A stretch of DNA of 64,000 nt, taken from Gossypium raimondii (lineage: Eukaryota > Streptophyta > Magnoliopsida > Malvales > Malvaceae). Positions within the stretch are counted from its first letter, which is position 1. Each line of letters starts with the position of its first letter. The position numbers and the translations under genes are program-made. The stretch lies in the NCBI RefSeq assembly GCF_025698545.1, contig NC_068571.1, forward strand, positions 36,861,733-36,925,732, read 5' to 3'. This document shows positions 25,901-37,254 of this stretch, in pieces. The notes under the pieces are model-generated. The model saw only the letters and a list, made by a program, of their open reading frames with translations. It searched no databases and had not been told where the DNA came from.

Positions 25901-28900
25901 TACCTGAGAAACAAATTCAAATTCAAAGTGACGCACATCTTTTTCGTGGCTTGCTCTGGTCAATGGGAAATTTTTCACCTGCAAAGGAATATTAAACATC
26001 AGGGATAAGAAGAAAGATAGACCAAATATCACCAAAATTAATATTTATGAACAGCCCAAAAACCAACCATGGGAAGCAACTGCCAGAAAGGTTTTAACAA
26101 TCAGTAAACAGTGGATAAATATGACTCCATGTGAAAACTGTGCCATCGTTTAGTATAATACCAAATGGGCAAGACAGAGGATTGAACAAGATGGTCACGA
26201 AACATGAATTTAAAATGAAGAACATTGAATTAAATAACATAGATTTTATCATAACATAGAAAATATACTACTACCATTTTGAGAAAGGCATCAGGCTTGC
26301 TCTTCTCATGAGGAACTTTTCCGGAAGACATTGAACGAGCCCTCCCAATTTGCATCTGAAGGTATTTAAAATCTGAGAAAGTACAAGACAAGAGCATGTT
26401 ATCAGAGGAAAGACAAAAACAGAAAAGAGAAAAGAAGATGACATAACTATATCTAGGAATCAACCAAGTGCACAAAGGTTTCAGTCAAAGAGGACATTGG
26501 TTGAAACTGAATAACAGGGGGGAAAACCTTCAAAAGAAAAACATTTTTTCTGCTTAATCTTTCTCTGTCAGTGAGAAGACTGAGAAGGGGAAAGTTCAGA
26601 TTTTTAGCTTTGCTTTGCTTGATTTTTCTTTTTCTTTTTTCACCCCCTGAAAGAGAAAACAATTCAAACCAAACTAATCATCTAGAGTCAATGGACAATA
26701 GTGTTGTTATTTTCTTTTCCCCCATGTTACACATCTTGACGATTCAATTGCAATATGACTACTTAAACAACAATTTGGTATTAGCCTGTTCTGATTTTTA
26801 GCATCCCCTAGCTCAATGCCCTTCTACTTTTTTCTTTTCTTTTCGAGTTACCTGTTGCAGTTGATAATCGGGAATCCATGTCATTGACATTATGATAAGT
26901 GACTTGAACTTTCGGTAGGCCAATTAATTCCTCATTTGAAACCAAAAAATCTGGACCTTTTGGAAAGAAATGGGGCTTGATCTCATTTAACCTACTCCAC
27001 AATGATGATAACCAAGGATCCAAAGCAGCTTCATACCTGTGCAAATATCAATTAACATTTTATAAATTAGAAGGAAAATATATTATCCTAGTTGAGTTTC
27101 ATTTTAACTCACATTTAAAAATAAGCATCATTAAAGTTCCAATTTTTTAAAAAAAGAAAAACTATCCTGTATTTTGGTGGGTGAAGAAGAAATCCATATC
27201 TCTTGCAATTCAATCTAAATGATTCTCAAGTCTATTTGGCACTTTTACCAGTAACAACAAAGGTTCATGTCTTATTTCAACTTGGATGATCTTGGAATGC
27301 ATTTGTGGCATAGAGATATTTCTTAACCATGAAGTACAAAGTTTGTGTGACATAAGCCACAAGGTTCCTCAAAGCCACCCTATGCTTTTAATCCATATCC
27401 AATTAGCTCTAAATGACAGTACCTAGCTTCTAAAGCTTTTAATACTTTTCAGAATACCAGTGTTGATGTAAACTATCCACTCTCGGCAGTAAAGGTGATG
27501 CTTTCCAAGAATGTAACCATTCACCAATGGACGCTTACATCTCTCTTTAAATATCATCTATAAATCACTTAAATCTCTCTAAAATCTAGATTATCATGCA
27601 CACTCCCCAACATTTTGTTTCCACAGGACTTTATTCACTTGATGTCTGTATGGTTTTTGCAGCATGTTGTAACTTCTAACAGGTTTTGATTCAACAGTGA
27701 ATCATTTAGAGAAAGCAGAAATAAGAAGAATATTGTAGAAGAACTGCTATCAGACCAAGTTAAATGACATTCTTCTTAAAAGTACTCGACTATAATACCC
27801 TGAAGGATGCTGATCATCTCCCAAACCTCTCTCAACAACAGCTGTAGCCCCAAGGTCTGAAAGTCTTTTATCAAGCTTCTTTGCAACAAACTGCAGCCAC
27901 CACATGCCAAATTAAGTTTTGCTCTAATTATGCACCAGGAACAGCGTCAATTAAACTACATGCCAAGCAATTTAATAGAAACAAGAAACCCATAGAAAGC
28001 CACCGTATTCATAGCTTATGGCATAAATCAAATTAATATCAATCACAAATGTAATCATGCCTTACAAATGTATAACAATCTCATTAATTAAACCCCGGGG
28101 CTATACGAGGTCGAATGCGGAGTCCGGATTTGAATCCAACTCTAAAAATCAAAATCCCATAATGTGTCTCGAGACATTAATGCATGTCTCTAGAGTGGCC
28201 TCCCCTGTTTCCCTATTTTTCCTTCAATGTGAAGATGTCTCGGGACATTGGAATTAGTGGCCTTCATGAAGCAATATGGATAATAGTGATCCGCATTGAA
28301 AATAGGCATTTGATAATAATCATAATGTCATCAAGAGTATATGAAGTCATTGGGCTCCTCAAACATTGTAATAAAAAATGAGGAACATTAACAGCACTGA
28401 TATAAGCCACAAAAAATGAAGAATAAAAACAAAATATAATATAAATAAATGTTATGTGAAAAACAGTAGATATGAATTTAAAAATGCAATAAAATCAACT
28501 GTGGAAAACCATTACATTATATTTTTGGTACCCTGAATCTCCTAATCCAAACACTGCATAGTGAATTCCTTCCAACCAATGGCTGCCAAGATTTCTTTGC
28601 AGAAGAAACCTCCAAAATACCTGTAATATAATATATGTATGTATATAAAAGATTAGGAAAGCGAAAACAATAACTTTGAGGCATACTAGGAACAAAAATA
28701 GGATATTTGAAGAAAAAAAAATAGGGTTAGCCTTGCCTTCATAGAATCTGGAGTATCCCCTTGGCCTGTGGTAGAAACAACAAAAATGACAGTGTCTTCA
28801 GCAGGCAACGAATTCTGCAAAACAGTATCAAGTAAGTTACTCAGAAAATAGTTTTAAATGGAAAAAGAAAAAGGAAGAGATAAATTACAGCATCATAATC

Positions 28901-29029
28901 GTCGGTTGAACTAATAACGACGGTGCAGGCTCTTCGCTCAGCTTCTCGTGCAATACGCTCGGCTACATCTAATGCGTTTCCCGTCTGAGTTGCGTATAGT
29001 ATGAGTAGTGTCATCGACTTCATCTCCAT
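22999..29029 (-). CDS. ATR3: NADPH-dependent diflavin oxidoreductase (ATR3/TAH18/NDOR1 family)
   Basis: It passes electrons from NADPH through FAD and FMN to the Dre2/CIAPIN1-type partner in cytosolic Fe-S cluster assembly (family knowledge). I join 12 exons: 28889-29029, 28737-28814, 28516-28620, 27799-27890, 26852-27036, 26275-26372, 25904-25978, 25689-25799, 24875-25009, 24592-24711, 23629-23845, 22999-23528. All phases fit, giving 628 aa, close to the Arabidopsis length. The flavodoxin domain has LYATQTGNAL, STTGQGDTPD and AVFGLGDSGYQKYN. The FAD domain has RAFSISSSPL. The NADPH domain has GPGTGCAPFRGF, YVAGSSTKMP and the terminal EAWS. There is no N-terminal membrane anchor, unlike cytochrome P450 reductases. 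Introns 2 and 9 begin with GC instead of GT. The start MEMKSM has a second in-frame Met two codons on. Confidence 0.95.
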
Positions 29030-29307
29030 TGCTAAACTTGGAGAATAAAGTGCTCCTTCTAGGGTTAATCGGAATCGACGGAAGATTCAAGAATCTGTAG
29101 AAATAAGGTTCGCGGAAAAAGTGATCGCGGGTCGGGTTAAGTTAGAGGTTACGTCCAGATGCCTTCAGAACCCTTAGTTCTCTGCATAAACTCTTTTGGC
29201 CCGTACCGTGACTTTGGTACTTGTGCTATTTCTTTTAATCTCTATTTTTATTTTAATGTAAATGACATAAACAGTCATCTGATTATTAGAAATTTTATTG
29301 TCAAGTC
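29030..29307 (-). promoter_or_regulatory. 5' UTR and proximal promoter of the diflavin reductase gene
   Basis: About 280 bp lie between the ATR3 start codon and the hAT-like insertion. The stretch holds a mixed-composition leader (29030-29160), and no clear TATA box is seen. It is part of the divergent region shared with the Sec61-beta-like gene. Confidence 0.45.
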
Positions 29308-29681
29308 TAGAAGTGTCCATGGCCGGGCGACCCGTCCGAAATATGAGAGGGTTCGAGTAAAAATATAGGCCAGAAATATGGGTTTGGGTAAAAAAGAGGC
29401 CTGTTTAGAAAACGGTCCGGGCCTCGGGCACCACTTTTTTTGCCCAGACCGGCCCGGCCCGAATATATAATAAATATATTTTTTATTTTTTAAAATTTTT
29501 TTAAAATTTTTTTTTAAAAATAATTTTTTGGTGTTTATTAAAAAATGGGCCGGACTCGGGCTTAGAAATTTTTTTCCGGGCCTGGCCTGGACAAAATTTC
29601 AAGCCCATATTTTGGGTCAGGCCAGGGCCTAGGATGCGAGCTGAATTTTTTTGGGCCCGACCCGGCCCATGGACACCTCTA
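29308..29681. mobile_element. hAT-like MITE (374 bp)
   Basis: The ends are TAGAAGTGTCCATGG on the left and, on the minus strand, TAGAGGTGTCCATGGG on the right. A perfect 8-bp target duplication GTCAAGTC flanks them (29300-29307 and 29682-29689), as hAT elements make. The interior is very rich in GGGCC/GGCCC around an A/T core, with no open frame. It sits between the divergent ATR3 and Sec61-beta-like genes. Confidence 0.92.
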
Positions 29682-29830
29682 GTCAAGTCGCCTAACTTAT
29701 CAATTTATCTTTTTAGTCCAAAACCGTTAAAATAAAATAAAAAATAAACCCAAAATGGTACCGTTTTGATAAGTTTTAGGTGCTTTAAAGCCCTAAAGAA
29801 TAAAGGGGAAAAGTAGTCGCAACGGCCGAA

Positions 29831-30052
29831 ATGCGTTGCTGCAGGGTTATGGGAGGCGCTGCCACCTCTGCCCCGCCTTCCGCCGGCTCCGATTTCGGAA
29901 GTAACATGCTCTGGTTCTACACAGACGATGCTCCGGGCTTGAAGATCTCCCCTACCGTTGACCTAATCATGACTCTTTGTTTTATTGCATTTGTCGCCGC
30001 TCTCCACATTTTTGGCAAGATATATCGCGCCAAAGCTGGAGCTGGACTATGA
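29831..30052 (+). CDS. Sec61-beta-like subunit of the ER protein translocon
   Basis: A 73-aa intronless frame. The family is a small tail-anchored subunit of the Sec61 channel in the ER membrane. The hallmark [18 protein letters not shown] lies at about residues 26-43, followed by a single transmembrane segment (about 44-65) and the short [11 protein letters not shown] tail. The N-terminal part is short and Ser/Ala/Gly-rich and lacks the basic MRRR-type stretch seen in many plant homologues. Two substitutions are unusual: W where R or Q is common before FYTDD, and D where a hydrophobic V is expected at the membrane edge (PTVDLIM). Translation could also start at the second Met (codon 7), and GCTGCAG just before it resembles a splice acceptor. 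It may be a divergent functional copy or an early-decay copy. Confidence 0.75.
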   Translation: MRCCRVMGGAATSAPPSAGSDFGSNMLWFYTDDAPGLKISPTVDLIMTLCFIAFVAALHIFGKIYRAKAGAGL

Positions 30053-30435
30053 ATCGTGACCCGACCCGGTCTCATTTTTTTGGGGATCGATGACCTATTC
30101 TTGAATCGGTAACTAAAAATAATCAAATTACACTATTTCCCCATTTTTTTAACTTTTAATATTATAAATGATGGATGGGTAGCAAGCTTGTAATTATCTA
30201 ATGTTGTTTGATTCAGTTAATTTTCAAATTTTCATTAGTGTTAGTTCACTGTTTCTGCTGTTATAATGAACAACAATCAAAGAGTTTTAAAACACCGTTT
30301 TGGGGTTAAAAATAGTTTTTTTTTATTATAAAATTACATGAAAATTATGGGAAAAAAATAATAGAAAAAAAATACATGTCATTAAGTTAACTGCCACAGT
30401 AGTCTACCGTTAGTGTTTTAACGGTTTTAGACTAA
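30053..30435. other. 3' flank of the Sec61-beta-like gene
   Basis: A/T-rich DNA, likely 3' UTR and spacer, with no further coding content. It ends at the MULE-like element and its target duplication (30436-30444). Confidence 0.45.
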
Positions 30436-30444
30436 AAAAATGAA

Positions 30445-31513
30445 GGGCAAATTACCAATAAAAGCCCTTTTTTAAAAAAATTACCGAAATAGGCCAATTA
30501 TTTAATTATTTACCGGAATGGTCCATTTTCCGCGAAATCGCGTCCACGTCAGCGCGATGTCAGGGTACGCGCCAGGAAATCGCGTCCACATCAGCGCGAG
30601 TTGCTGACGTGGACGCGATTTCGGCCCGCGCGTGAACAGTACCCAACGGTCCAAAAAAAGTATAAATACCCCTTTTTTATGTGTAATTTGCCCCCTTTTT
30701 TTGGTATTTTGTCCCTAATAATACATATTAATGTATTACTGTAATATGTAGCTCAAATTATGTATTGTAGTTAATATTCATAATATTGTAGCTCAAATTG
30801 TCAATCCGTCTAGACTATTGTACTAATAACATATATTAATGTAATATTGAAGAGTTAATTGATTAAAATAAATAAATGCAACAAGTACAAAAAGATTCAA
30901 ATTTATTGGCAAGAAGATTCAAACCAAGGTACTAAGGAAAAGAGCAAGCATCTAAACTAACTAAACTAAACTAATTAATTGACATATTATAAAAACACCG
31001 TTATTATCTTAATTATATTACTTACGTTCTAATGATTTATCGGACCTATTCCATACACGTGTCAAATTAGAAAAAATAATACAACAATTCTGTAAAAAAA
31101 ATCTGGTGTTTACTTCAAATAAATAAGGAAAATAATGATTTGAATGTTTCAAAATTCAATTTAAAAAAATCAAAATTTAGAGGCAAAAAAAAATTTCGAT
31201 GAAAACTGCTGGCAGTTTGCCAGCGCGTAGATCTCGAAAAGTTATTCGAAATAAAAAAAATCGTCTCAATCGGACAACCGAGCCCAAAGTTATGGCCTTT
31301 CAAAGTTTTCCAAGCTAAAAAACATAAACTGTTCATGAATTATTGCTTCCACGTCAGTAAATCGCGCTTACGTGGACGCGATTTGTTGCCACGTAAGTAA
31401 TCGCAATGACGTGGACGCGATTTCGGGAAAAATGGCCCATTCCGGTAAATAATAAAATATCGGGCCCATTTCGGTAAATTTTAAAAAAATAGGGCTTTAT
31501 GTGTAATTTGCCC
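30445..31513. mobile_element. Non-autonomous MULE-like element with long TIRs
   Basis: The ends are GGGCAAATTAC on both strands, and a perfect 9-bp target duplication AAAAATGAA flanks them (30436-30444 and 31514-31522). The inverted repeats align over roughly 170 bp with small indels. They pass through TTACCGGAATGG and repeated CGCGTCCACGTCA words. Long TIRs with a 9-bp duplication are typical of Mutator-like elements. The interior (about 30700-31340) is A/T-rich and carries no transposase. Length is 1069 bp. Confidence 0.9.
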
Positions 31514-31522
31514 AAAAATGAA

Positions 31523-32389
31523 TTGATAAGTCAAGTAATTATTTTGTAATTTTTTTAATTCAAATTTTTTAACAAGAAATTTTTTAATAGTCGGATGACC
31601 ATTTATATGGTTTACCTTTATTTTATATATCAAAAATAAAATACAAAGGCTAAAGTTAATAGCAAAAATTACAAAGGCCAAAGTGTTAAAAATTAATATA
31701 GGCACCAAAATGATAATTTAACTATAATACTGTTGAGTAATATTCTTCTCGTATCATATTAAGGGAAACGCATGGCGTATTTATACATGTTTCTACTGCT
31801 TACAACTCACAATAGGACTCATTATTTTGTCTTAGTCTTGGGACTGATGGCATTGACATTCATTGTCTTTGGTGATGACATTCACTGGGCCTCTGTTGGC
31901 TTGTTGGACGTGTGTCTGCAGAGCAAGCGGTCTTTTTTTATCCTGGGATTGACTCCTCTAACGAGCCTCATACCTGCTAGTCATAGGCGAGGGTCTCTTG
32001 TAGGGCTCGCGATCCCTTCTACGAACATAGCTTGCGACCTTATTCCTGCGAGGCTTATGTGAGCCCTCCAAGTGAGCTTTCTGCGCGAGTTATCTTTGCG
32101 AGCATCCAGCATCCCAGCGAGGTCCCCAGCGAACTATCTGTGTTGGCGAACATTCTTCTTCAAGGTCGAAGATCCGAATTCTATTTGGCCATTTGGGTTG
32201 ACAGTTAGCAAATCCTAACAAATACAAAGGCGAAAAGAGATTAAGTCAAAAATTAAGAAGGGTTAAACCTTAGTTGCTAGTGGATAAAATATCTTTGGGT
32301 TTTTTAAATGCTTAATATGGTTTTTGGGATTAGTTGCACCAAAAACATTTTAGTTATTAAAAAATTATACTAGCTACGATTAAGAGAAA
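31523..32389. other. Intergenic, with a GCGAG-rich unidentified patch
   Basis: 31523-31760 is A/T-rich. 31770-32170 is G/C-richer and has recurring GCGAG words (for example GCGAGGGTCTC, GCGAGGCTTATG, GCGAGCATCC). I do not recognise it; it may be a piece of an LTR. The open frame at 31772-32062 shows no known domain. Confidence 0.4.
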
Positions 32390-32925
32390 GTGGAAATACT
32401 AGACACGAGTGTTAAATACTTATTAGTTGCTACGATACAGTCATGTCGAGCTTTCAAAATTATACTAGCTCAATACTTAGAATTCTCTGGATTGTGGATT
32501 AATCTGAGTAAGTGGAAACTATTTTTTAGCCATTCAGGGCAGATACGAAAAAGACGTTGGATGTTTAACATTTTAGGGGCGAAGCAAATTAACCATCTGG
32601 GTAAGTATTTGGGTATCCAGGTGGGCTTCGTAAGCAATAAGAAGCTTTTCTTTCAATCGTTTCTCAAGAAGATACAATCAAAACTGGCAAGTTAGAGATC
32701 TTCATACATTTTTCCCAGGAGGTAGATATACATTAATTCCAAGTGTCTTGTCCTCTATTCCTATTTATCTTTTGCTTGTTTTAAGGCTCCATACATTGTT
32801 GATAGAGCTGATCGTTTTATGAGATGCTTTTGGTGGAGGCATGTTTTTGCTATATGGAGGTGGTCTTGGCCTTAGGAATATGGAACTCTTGAATGATGCA
32901 TTACTAAGTAAGCAACGGTAAACAA
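32390..32925 (+). pseudogene. LINE reverse-transcriptase fragment
   Basis: The open frame 32390-32695 reads as the part of a plant LINE RT after the catalytic motif (AQYLEFSGLWINLSKWKLFF, LGKYLGIQVG). It is followed in shifted frames by IPSVLSSIPIYLL and GGLGLRNMELLNDALLSKQ, as in LINE RT tails. It is truncated on both sides. Confidence 0.8.
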
Positions 32926-32944
32926 TCTAACATCCATTTCAGTC

Positions 32945-33252
32945 ATGTATTTGTATGCTAATCATCTAGAGGGAGAGATACCATTTCCATCAAATTTTGG
33001 TCAAATGCCCACACTTGGATTTTTAAAGCTACAAAACAACCAACTAGGTGGGAAAATACCACCCAGTTTGGGATATCTGGTCTCCCTCCAAAGGGTTTCA
33101 CTTGAAAACAAGCTTGAAGGGGTAATTCCTTCTAGTTTAGGTAATCTAGAAGCTTTGATAGAGTCGTATCTTAGCGGCAACAAGCTATCTTGAGAACAAG
33201 TCACTTGAAAATACAGGAACTGGATGGCTGAGCAGAGCTGGGAGGCAACGGC
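32945..33252 (+). pseudogene. Leucine-rich-repeat gene fragment
   Basis: An 82-codon open stretch has three to four plant-type LRR units of about 24 residues, with patterns such as LKLQNNQLGGKIPPSLGYL, LEGVIPSSLGNL and ESYLSGNKLS. Such repeats belong to the extracellular part of LRR receptor-like proteins. A stop follows GNKLS where a G would continue the next repeat. No signal peptide, membrane segment or kinase follows. The fragment is abutted on the right by the Harbinger-like element and on the left by the LINE piece. Confidence 0.75.
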
Positions 33253-33255
33253 TAA

Positions 33256-36204
33256 GGGCCCGTTCTTTTCCCCGTTTCAGAATCACTTTTTCACCCAAAC
33301 GGCCGTTTCTCTTAAAAGGAGCAAAGAACAGCCTCCTTTTCTCTTCAAATTTTTCCATCAGAAAAGTGCTTCTCTTTAGATGGAGAAGCTAAAAAAATCT
33401 CCTTTTCATTCTGCTGAACTGCTTTTTGATGAAAATTGACCAAATTAACCTATATTCTCCCCCAAACGTTTTTCCCCTCTGCTGGTTCTCTTTCCCCTCT
33501 GCTGGTGAGCCGGAGCTTTATACCCAATTTCTTTTCCTCATTTTCGGCTTTCAAAGCTCTATTTTCTGTTATTTGTTCCTCTTCCGCAGCAGGTTAGAGT
33601 TTCTTTTATACTTCTTCTTCTGTTTAATTAGTTCCTCTTCTGTTTAATATTTTCTTTTTCCTCTGCCGGTTCTTTGTTCCTCTCCTCCACTGAAGAAGTC
33701 TCTGGTTCTTTGTTGAATGAATGAAGGTTGAAGAATCAGTGAAGCTGTTGAATATGATGGGAGAAAGAATCTTACCAGGAGTTATTTTCAATACCCTCCA
33801 CCTGGTTTTCCTTCTGTTTCTCCTCATAGACCTTCATCTATTCCTACAGATCTTGAAAGGTCAAATTTTTATCACTTTAATCAATCCAATTCCATGTTTT
33901 TATTGATGGGTTTTTTGTTTTCTTTGTAGGTTTTGCTGGTTTCATATATTATATATGTTTAATGATTGTTTTAAAATCAAGTAAACAATAGCAGATACTT
34001 AGCTGAATTATTAACAGAGAAAGAGAAGCTGGGACCTTTCACACAAGTTCTTCCTCAGTGCACCGGGCTTTTTAATCAAGGTTATTGAATCTTCTGTTTT
34101 CCTTTTCTTTATCCTGCAATATAAAGATTCAATCACATGTATACAAGTATGAAACACTAATGATTTAAACTAGTAAGGGTTCAATTGATTATCGAGTAAT
34201 TCTTGACTGAGTGTAGGGTGTACATAAGAGGCAAAGGTTCTGTCAAGGATTCTGTTAAGGTAAAGTCAACTGTAAATGCTTTTATGATATTCATTTTTTC
34301 ATCTCTCCTCCCAATACAAGGCCATATTGGACTGCAGGTGATGTGAAAATTGCTCGGCTAATCTTATATATACTCTGATCATATGCATCTCCATTTGCAT
34401 TTCACATGCTTTATGAAGAACTTTCAGTATTATGATCAATGAAATGATCACTTTTACTAAGAAAAGTACCTTGTGAAAAAAACAGTTATGCAAAATCAAG
34501 GTCTGACCTAATTAAAGACGAGAGTTGGCTTCTTTTGTGCGTTTTCTTCTTGAATATAAGAAGACTGAGTTCTCCTTTGATGTTGCTTCACTTGTTATTC
34601 ATTGACTGCTTACCCATTTTTAACATGTAGGAAGAGAAACTAAAAGATAAACCTGGATTCGAACACCTTAATGAGCCATTGCATGTGTTGGTGGAGGCTG
34701 AACTTCCCAAAGATGTGATAAATTCTCGTTTGGACTACGTTGTTGCCATACTAGAAAATCTTCTGAAACCTGTGGTATGAACAAAAGCAAAATTTTATTG
34801 TTGTTTTTAAAGTTAGTCTTTCCTTTTTTTGTATATGTTTCAGCTCCTCGATCTCTACCATTCTTCAGGATGAATCTTTGGATAACTATAAGAAACAACA
34901 GCTTAGGGAGTTGGCTTTACTAAATGGTACATTAAGGGAAGAGAGTCCGAGAATGAGCCCGACTATGAGCCCTAGTATGTCGCCCTTTAACGGTACTGGA
35001 ATGAAACGAGCCAATTATTTTAGCCAAAAACCTCTAATATAGTTGGAAGATTCTTCTTACTTACAAACATACATATGCAGCATTCTCTCTTGGTGATAAT
35101 TACTATTATTATTTATTATAAGATAAATTCATTGTATTGTACTTTGACTTAATAATAAGTATTTTTTTTTTCGAAGTCTCATCGTGTCGTTGAGATAGTT
35201 TAGATGGATGAACTTTTTTATACTTCTATTCATGAAAATGAAATGGCTATGACAGATGCTTGAAAGAATTTGGTTTTGTGGTGTGGGGGTTGAAGGGCTT
35301 GAGTAGTAGAAGAGTCAAACCAAAAGTTACTTTCAAGTCGAGATGGTATATCAGCACATTTTTTTCTTTCCCGAAAGACATGCTTATGCATACTTTATTT
35401 TCTTCCCAAAAGACATGCTTAAGTGATGAAAGTCATACAGTGGAGAAGAAGCTACCTTTTGGTTCAAATAACACTCAATTTCACTTTCTTTTGTTGATAT
35501 TCCAAGGTTTTAATGAAGAAGAAATTTATTTCAACGTTTAATTACAAATATACAAACCTAAGGTTGAGAAGTTATTGCCATTTTAGCCTTAATCCTTAAA
35601 TTTGGTAATTTTTTTAATTTAGTTTCAAAAAAAATTGATCCCTTTTAAAACTTTAATCTAAATATATGTAATATTTTAATTTGTTAGGTTTATATTTTCT
35701 ATGTTATGTTAATATATAATATGAATTATATATTCAAATACATTTTAAAATAAAATAATACAAATATGTTAAAAGCATTAATTAAAAATAAAAATAATTT
35801 TTATAATAATATAATTGTGTCAATATTTAATTACAAATATTTAATTTTTATGTTTAAATATAATTTGTATATTCTAATTAAATTTAATAAATAATTAATA
35901 TTAATTACTTAGAAATATTTAAAATTAATATTATATATTAAAATGTTAACAATAAGTTATAATAAATTATTTTTTATATTTTTGTTAAAATATCATAATA
36001 TTAACTAATTTGAATATTATTTAAATACATATTTGTTACTTTATTATACCATGTCTAAAATGGACATTTTATTTTTCAAAAGCACTTTTTCACAGCAATG
36101 CCAAACACTCAAATTTTTCAAAAGCACTCCTCAAAAGCACTTCTCAAAAGACTTTTCCACAAAGACTTCTCAAAAGCACTTATCAAAAGAATGAAAAAGC
36201 GCCC
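33256..36204. mobile_element. Putative PIF/Harbinger-like element carrying a KH-gene fragment
   Basis: The left end starts GGGCCCGTTCTTTT. The right end on the minus strand starts GGGCGCTTTTTCATTC. A TAA triplet flanks both (33253-33255 and 36205-36207), the target size of PIF/Harbinger. Next to the right end are repeated CAAAAGCACTT words seen in Tourist-like elements. The inverted repeats are imperfect beyond the first few bases, so two separate small MITEs beside a gene fragment cannot be excluded. No transposase was seen. The enclosed DNA holds exons and introns of a KH-domain gene (33757-35042). Confidence 0.5.
33757..35042 (+). pseudogene. Broken KH-domain (STAR/QKI-like, At1g09660 type) gene
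   Basis: RNA-binding STAR-type proteins act in pre-mRNA processing. Exon-like pieces with proper splice signals are 33757-33859 (SYFQYPPPGFPSVSPHRP, shifted by one base after the MGER start), 33995-34080 ([15 protein letters not shown]), about 34204-34259 (CRVYIRGKGSVKDSVK), 34631-34774 (EHLNEPLHVLVEAELP) and 34869-35042 ([30 protein letters not shown]). The KH core with its GxxG loop, which should sit between the second and third pieces, is missing. Only its last few codons remain, in shifted frame. Introns persist, so this is not a processed retrocopy. Confidence 0.85.
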
Positions 36205-36207
36205 TAA

Positions 36208-37254
36208 GTCGAACAACTTAGATGTCTTTGCTCAATGATGGTGGGTGAGCCGAAACCCAAACCAAGAAAATAATAAAATGTTTTATTTTGATTAATAATA
36301 ATAATTATTAAACAAATTATATTTTAATCCTTTAAATTTTAAAAGAAAGTAGTATGTAATGGTAAATTATGCCAATCCACACATAAAAAAGAAAATATCA
36401 TGTCAAATTTCTGTTAAATTTTTAACAGAAGTAGTCAAAATGAACACATTATGTAACATACATGTCTAAATTGCAAACTTTTATTTTAGATACCTAAAAT
36501 GAAAATTTTGATAATACCAAAAATATATACATGTATATGATAAATAATTAAAAATAAAAGAATTATTTTACTATATGAAATATTTAAAATTTAAATTAAT
36601 TTAAATCAAAATAAGTAATAAATGCATGACCCATGAAGTAATATTTAATTTAGACCGTCCACCTTGTCCAAATTTGAAGTTATCCAATTTCATTTTTGTA
36701 TAAGCTTTACTTTGATTATTATAAAACAAATACAAAATCAGATCCTGAAAATCTCTGATACTGTTCTTTTCCTTTTATGGAAAATTTGGTTTGTTTTACT
36801 AAAGATTAAAAATTCTCAAATTCAGACATGTTTTAAGCATTAAAAAAAAAAATCAGATCAGCGACAAAATCCAGAAAAGCAAATAACATGTGTAGGTTGG
36901 GGGTGCCGTCAAAATTTAAGCATCCCCTAGTAAACGACCATCAGTACCCTGTTTCTGCTCGGGAGTTCCATTCCTGCATGGATGATTATGCATCAAGCAG
37001 TAATCCAAGAACATGCTGAATTACAGTCGGTATGTAAAACCAATTTCCCTGAGTAACATTTATGCAAGATTCTACAGCAACAGGGCAAGATGAATATATA
37101 TATATATATACTTGCAACTTCATCCGATGCAAGAGATTTTATGTCTGTACTTTGTGCACCATATATTGGAAGCATGAATAAGTGATTTTGGTGGTGTGCA
37201 ACTCAGATGGTCATCTATCTTGTGGAACTATTAGCTGCACTGTTCTAAGAGGAA
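36208..37254. other. Intergenic DNA, no gene seen
   Basis: Mostly A/T-rich to about 36760. The stretch 36890-37200 is of mixed composition and could be untranslated sequence of a transcript, but I see no coding content. Confidence 0.45.
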
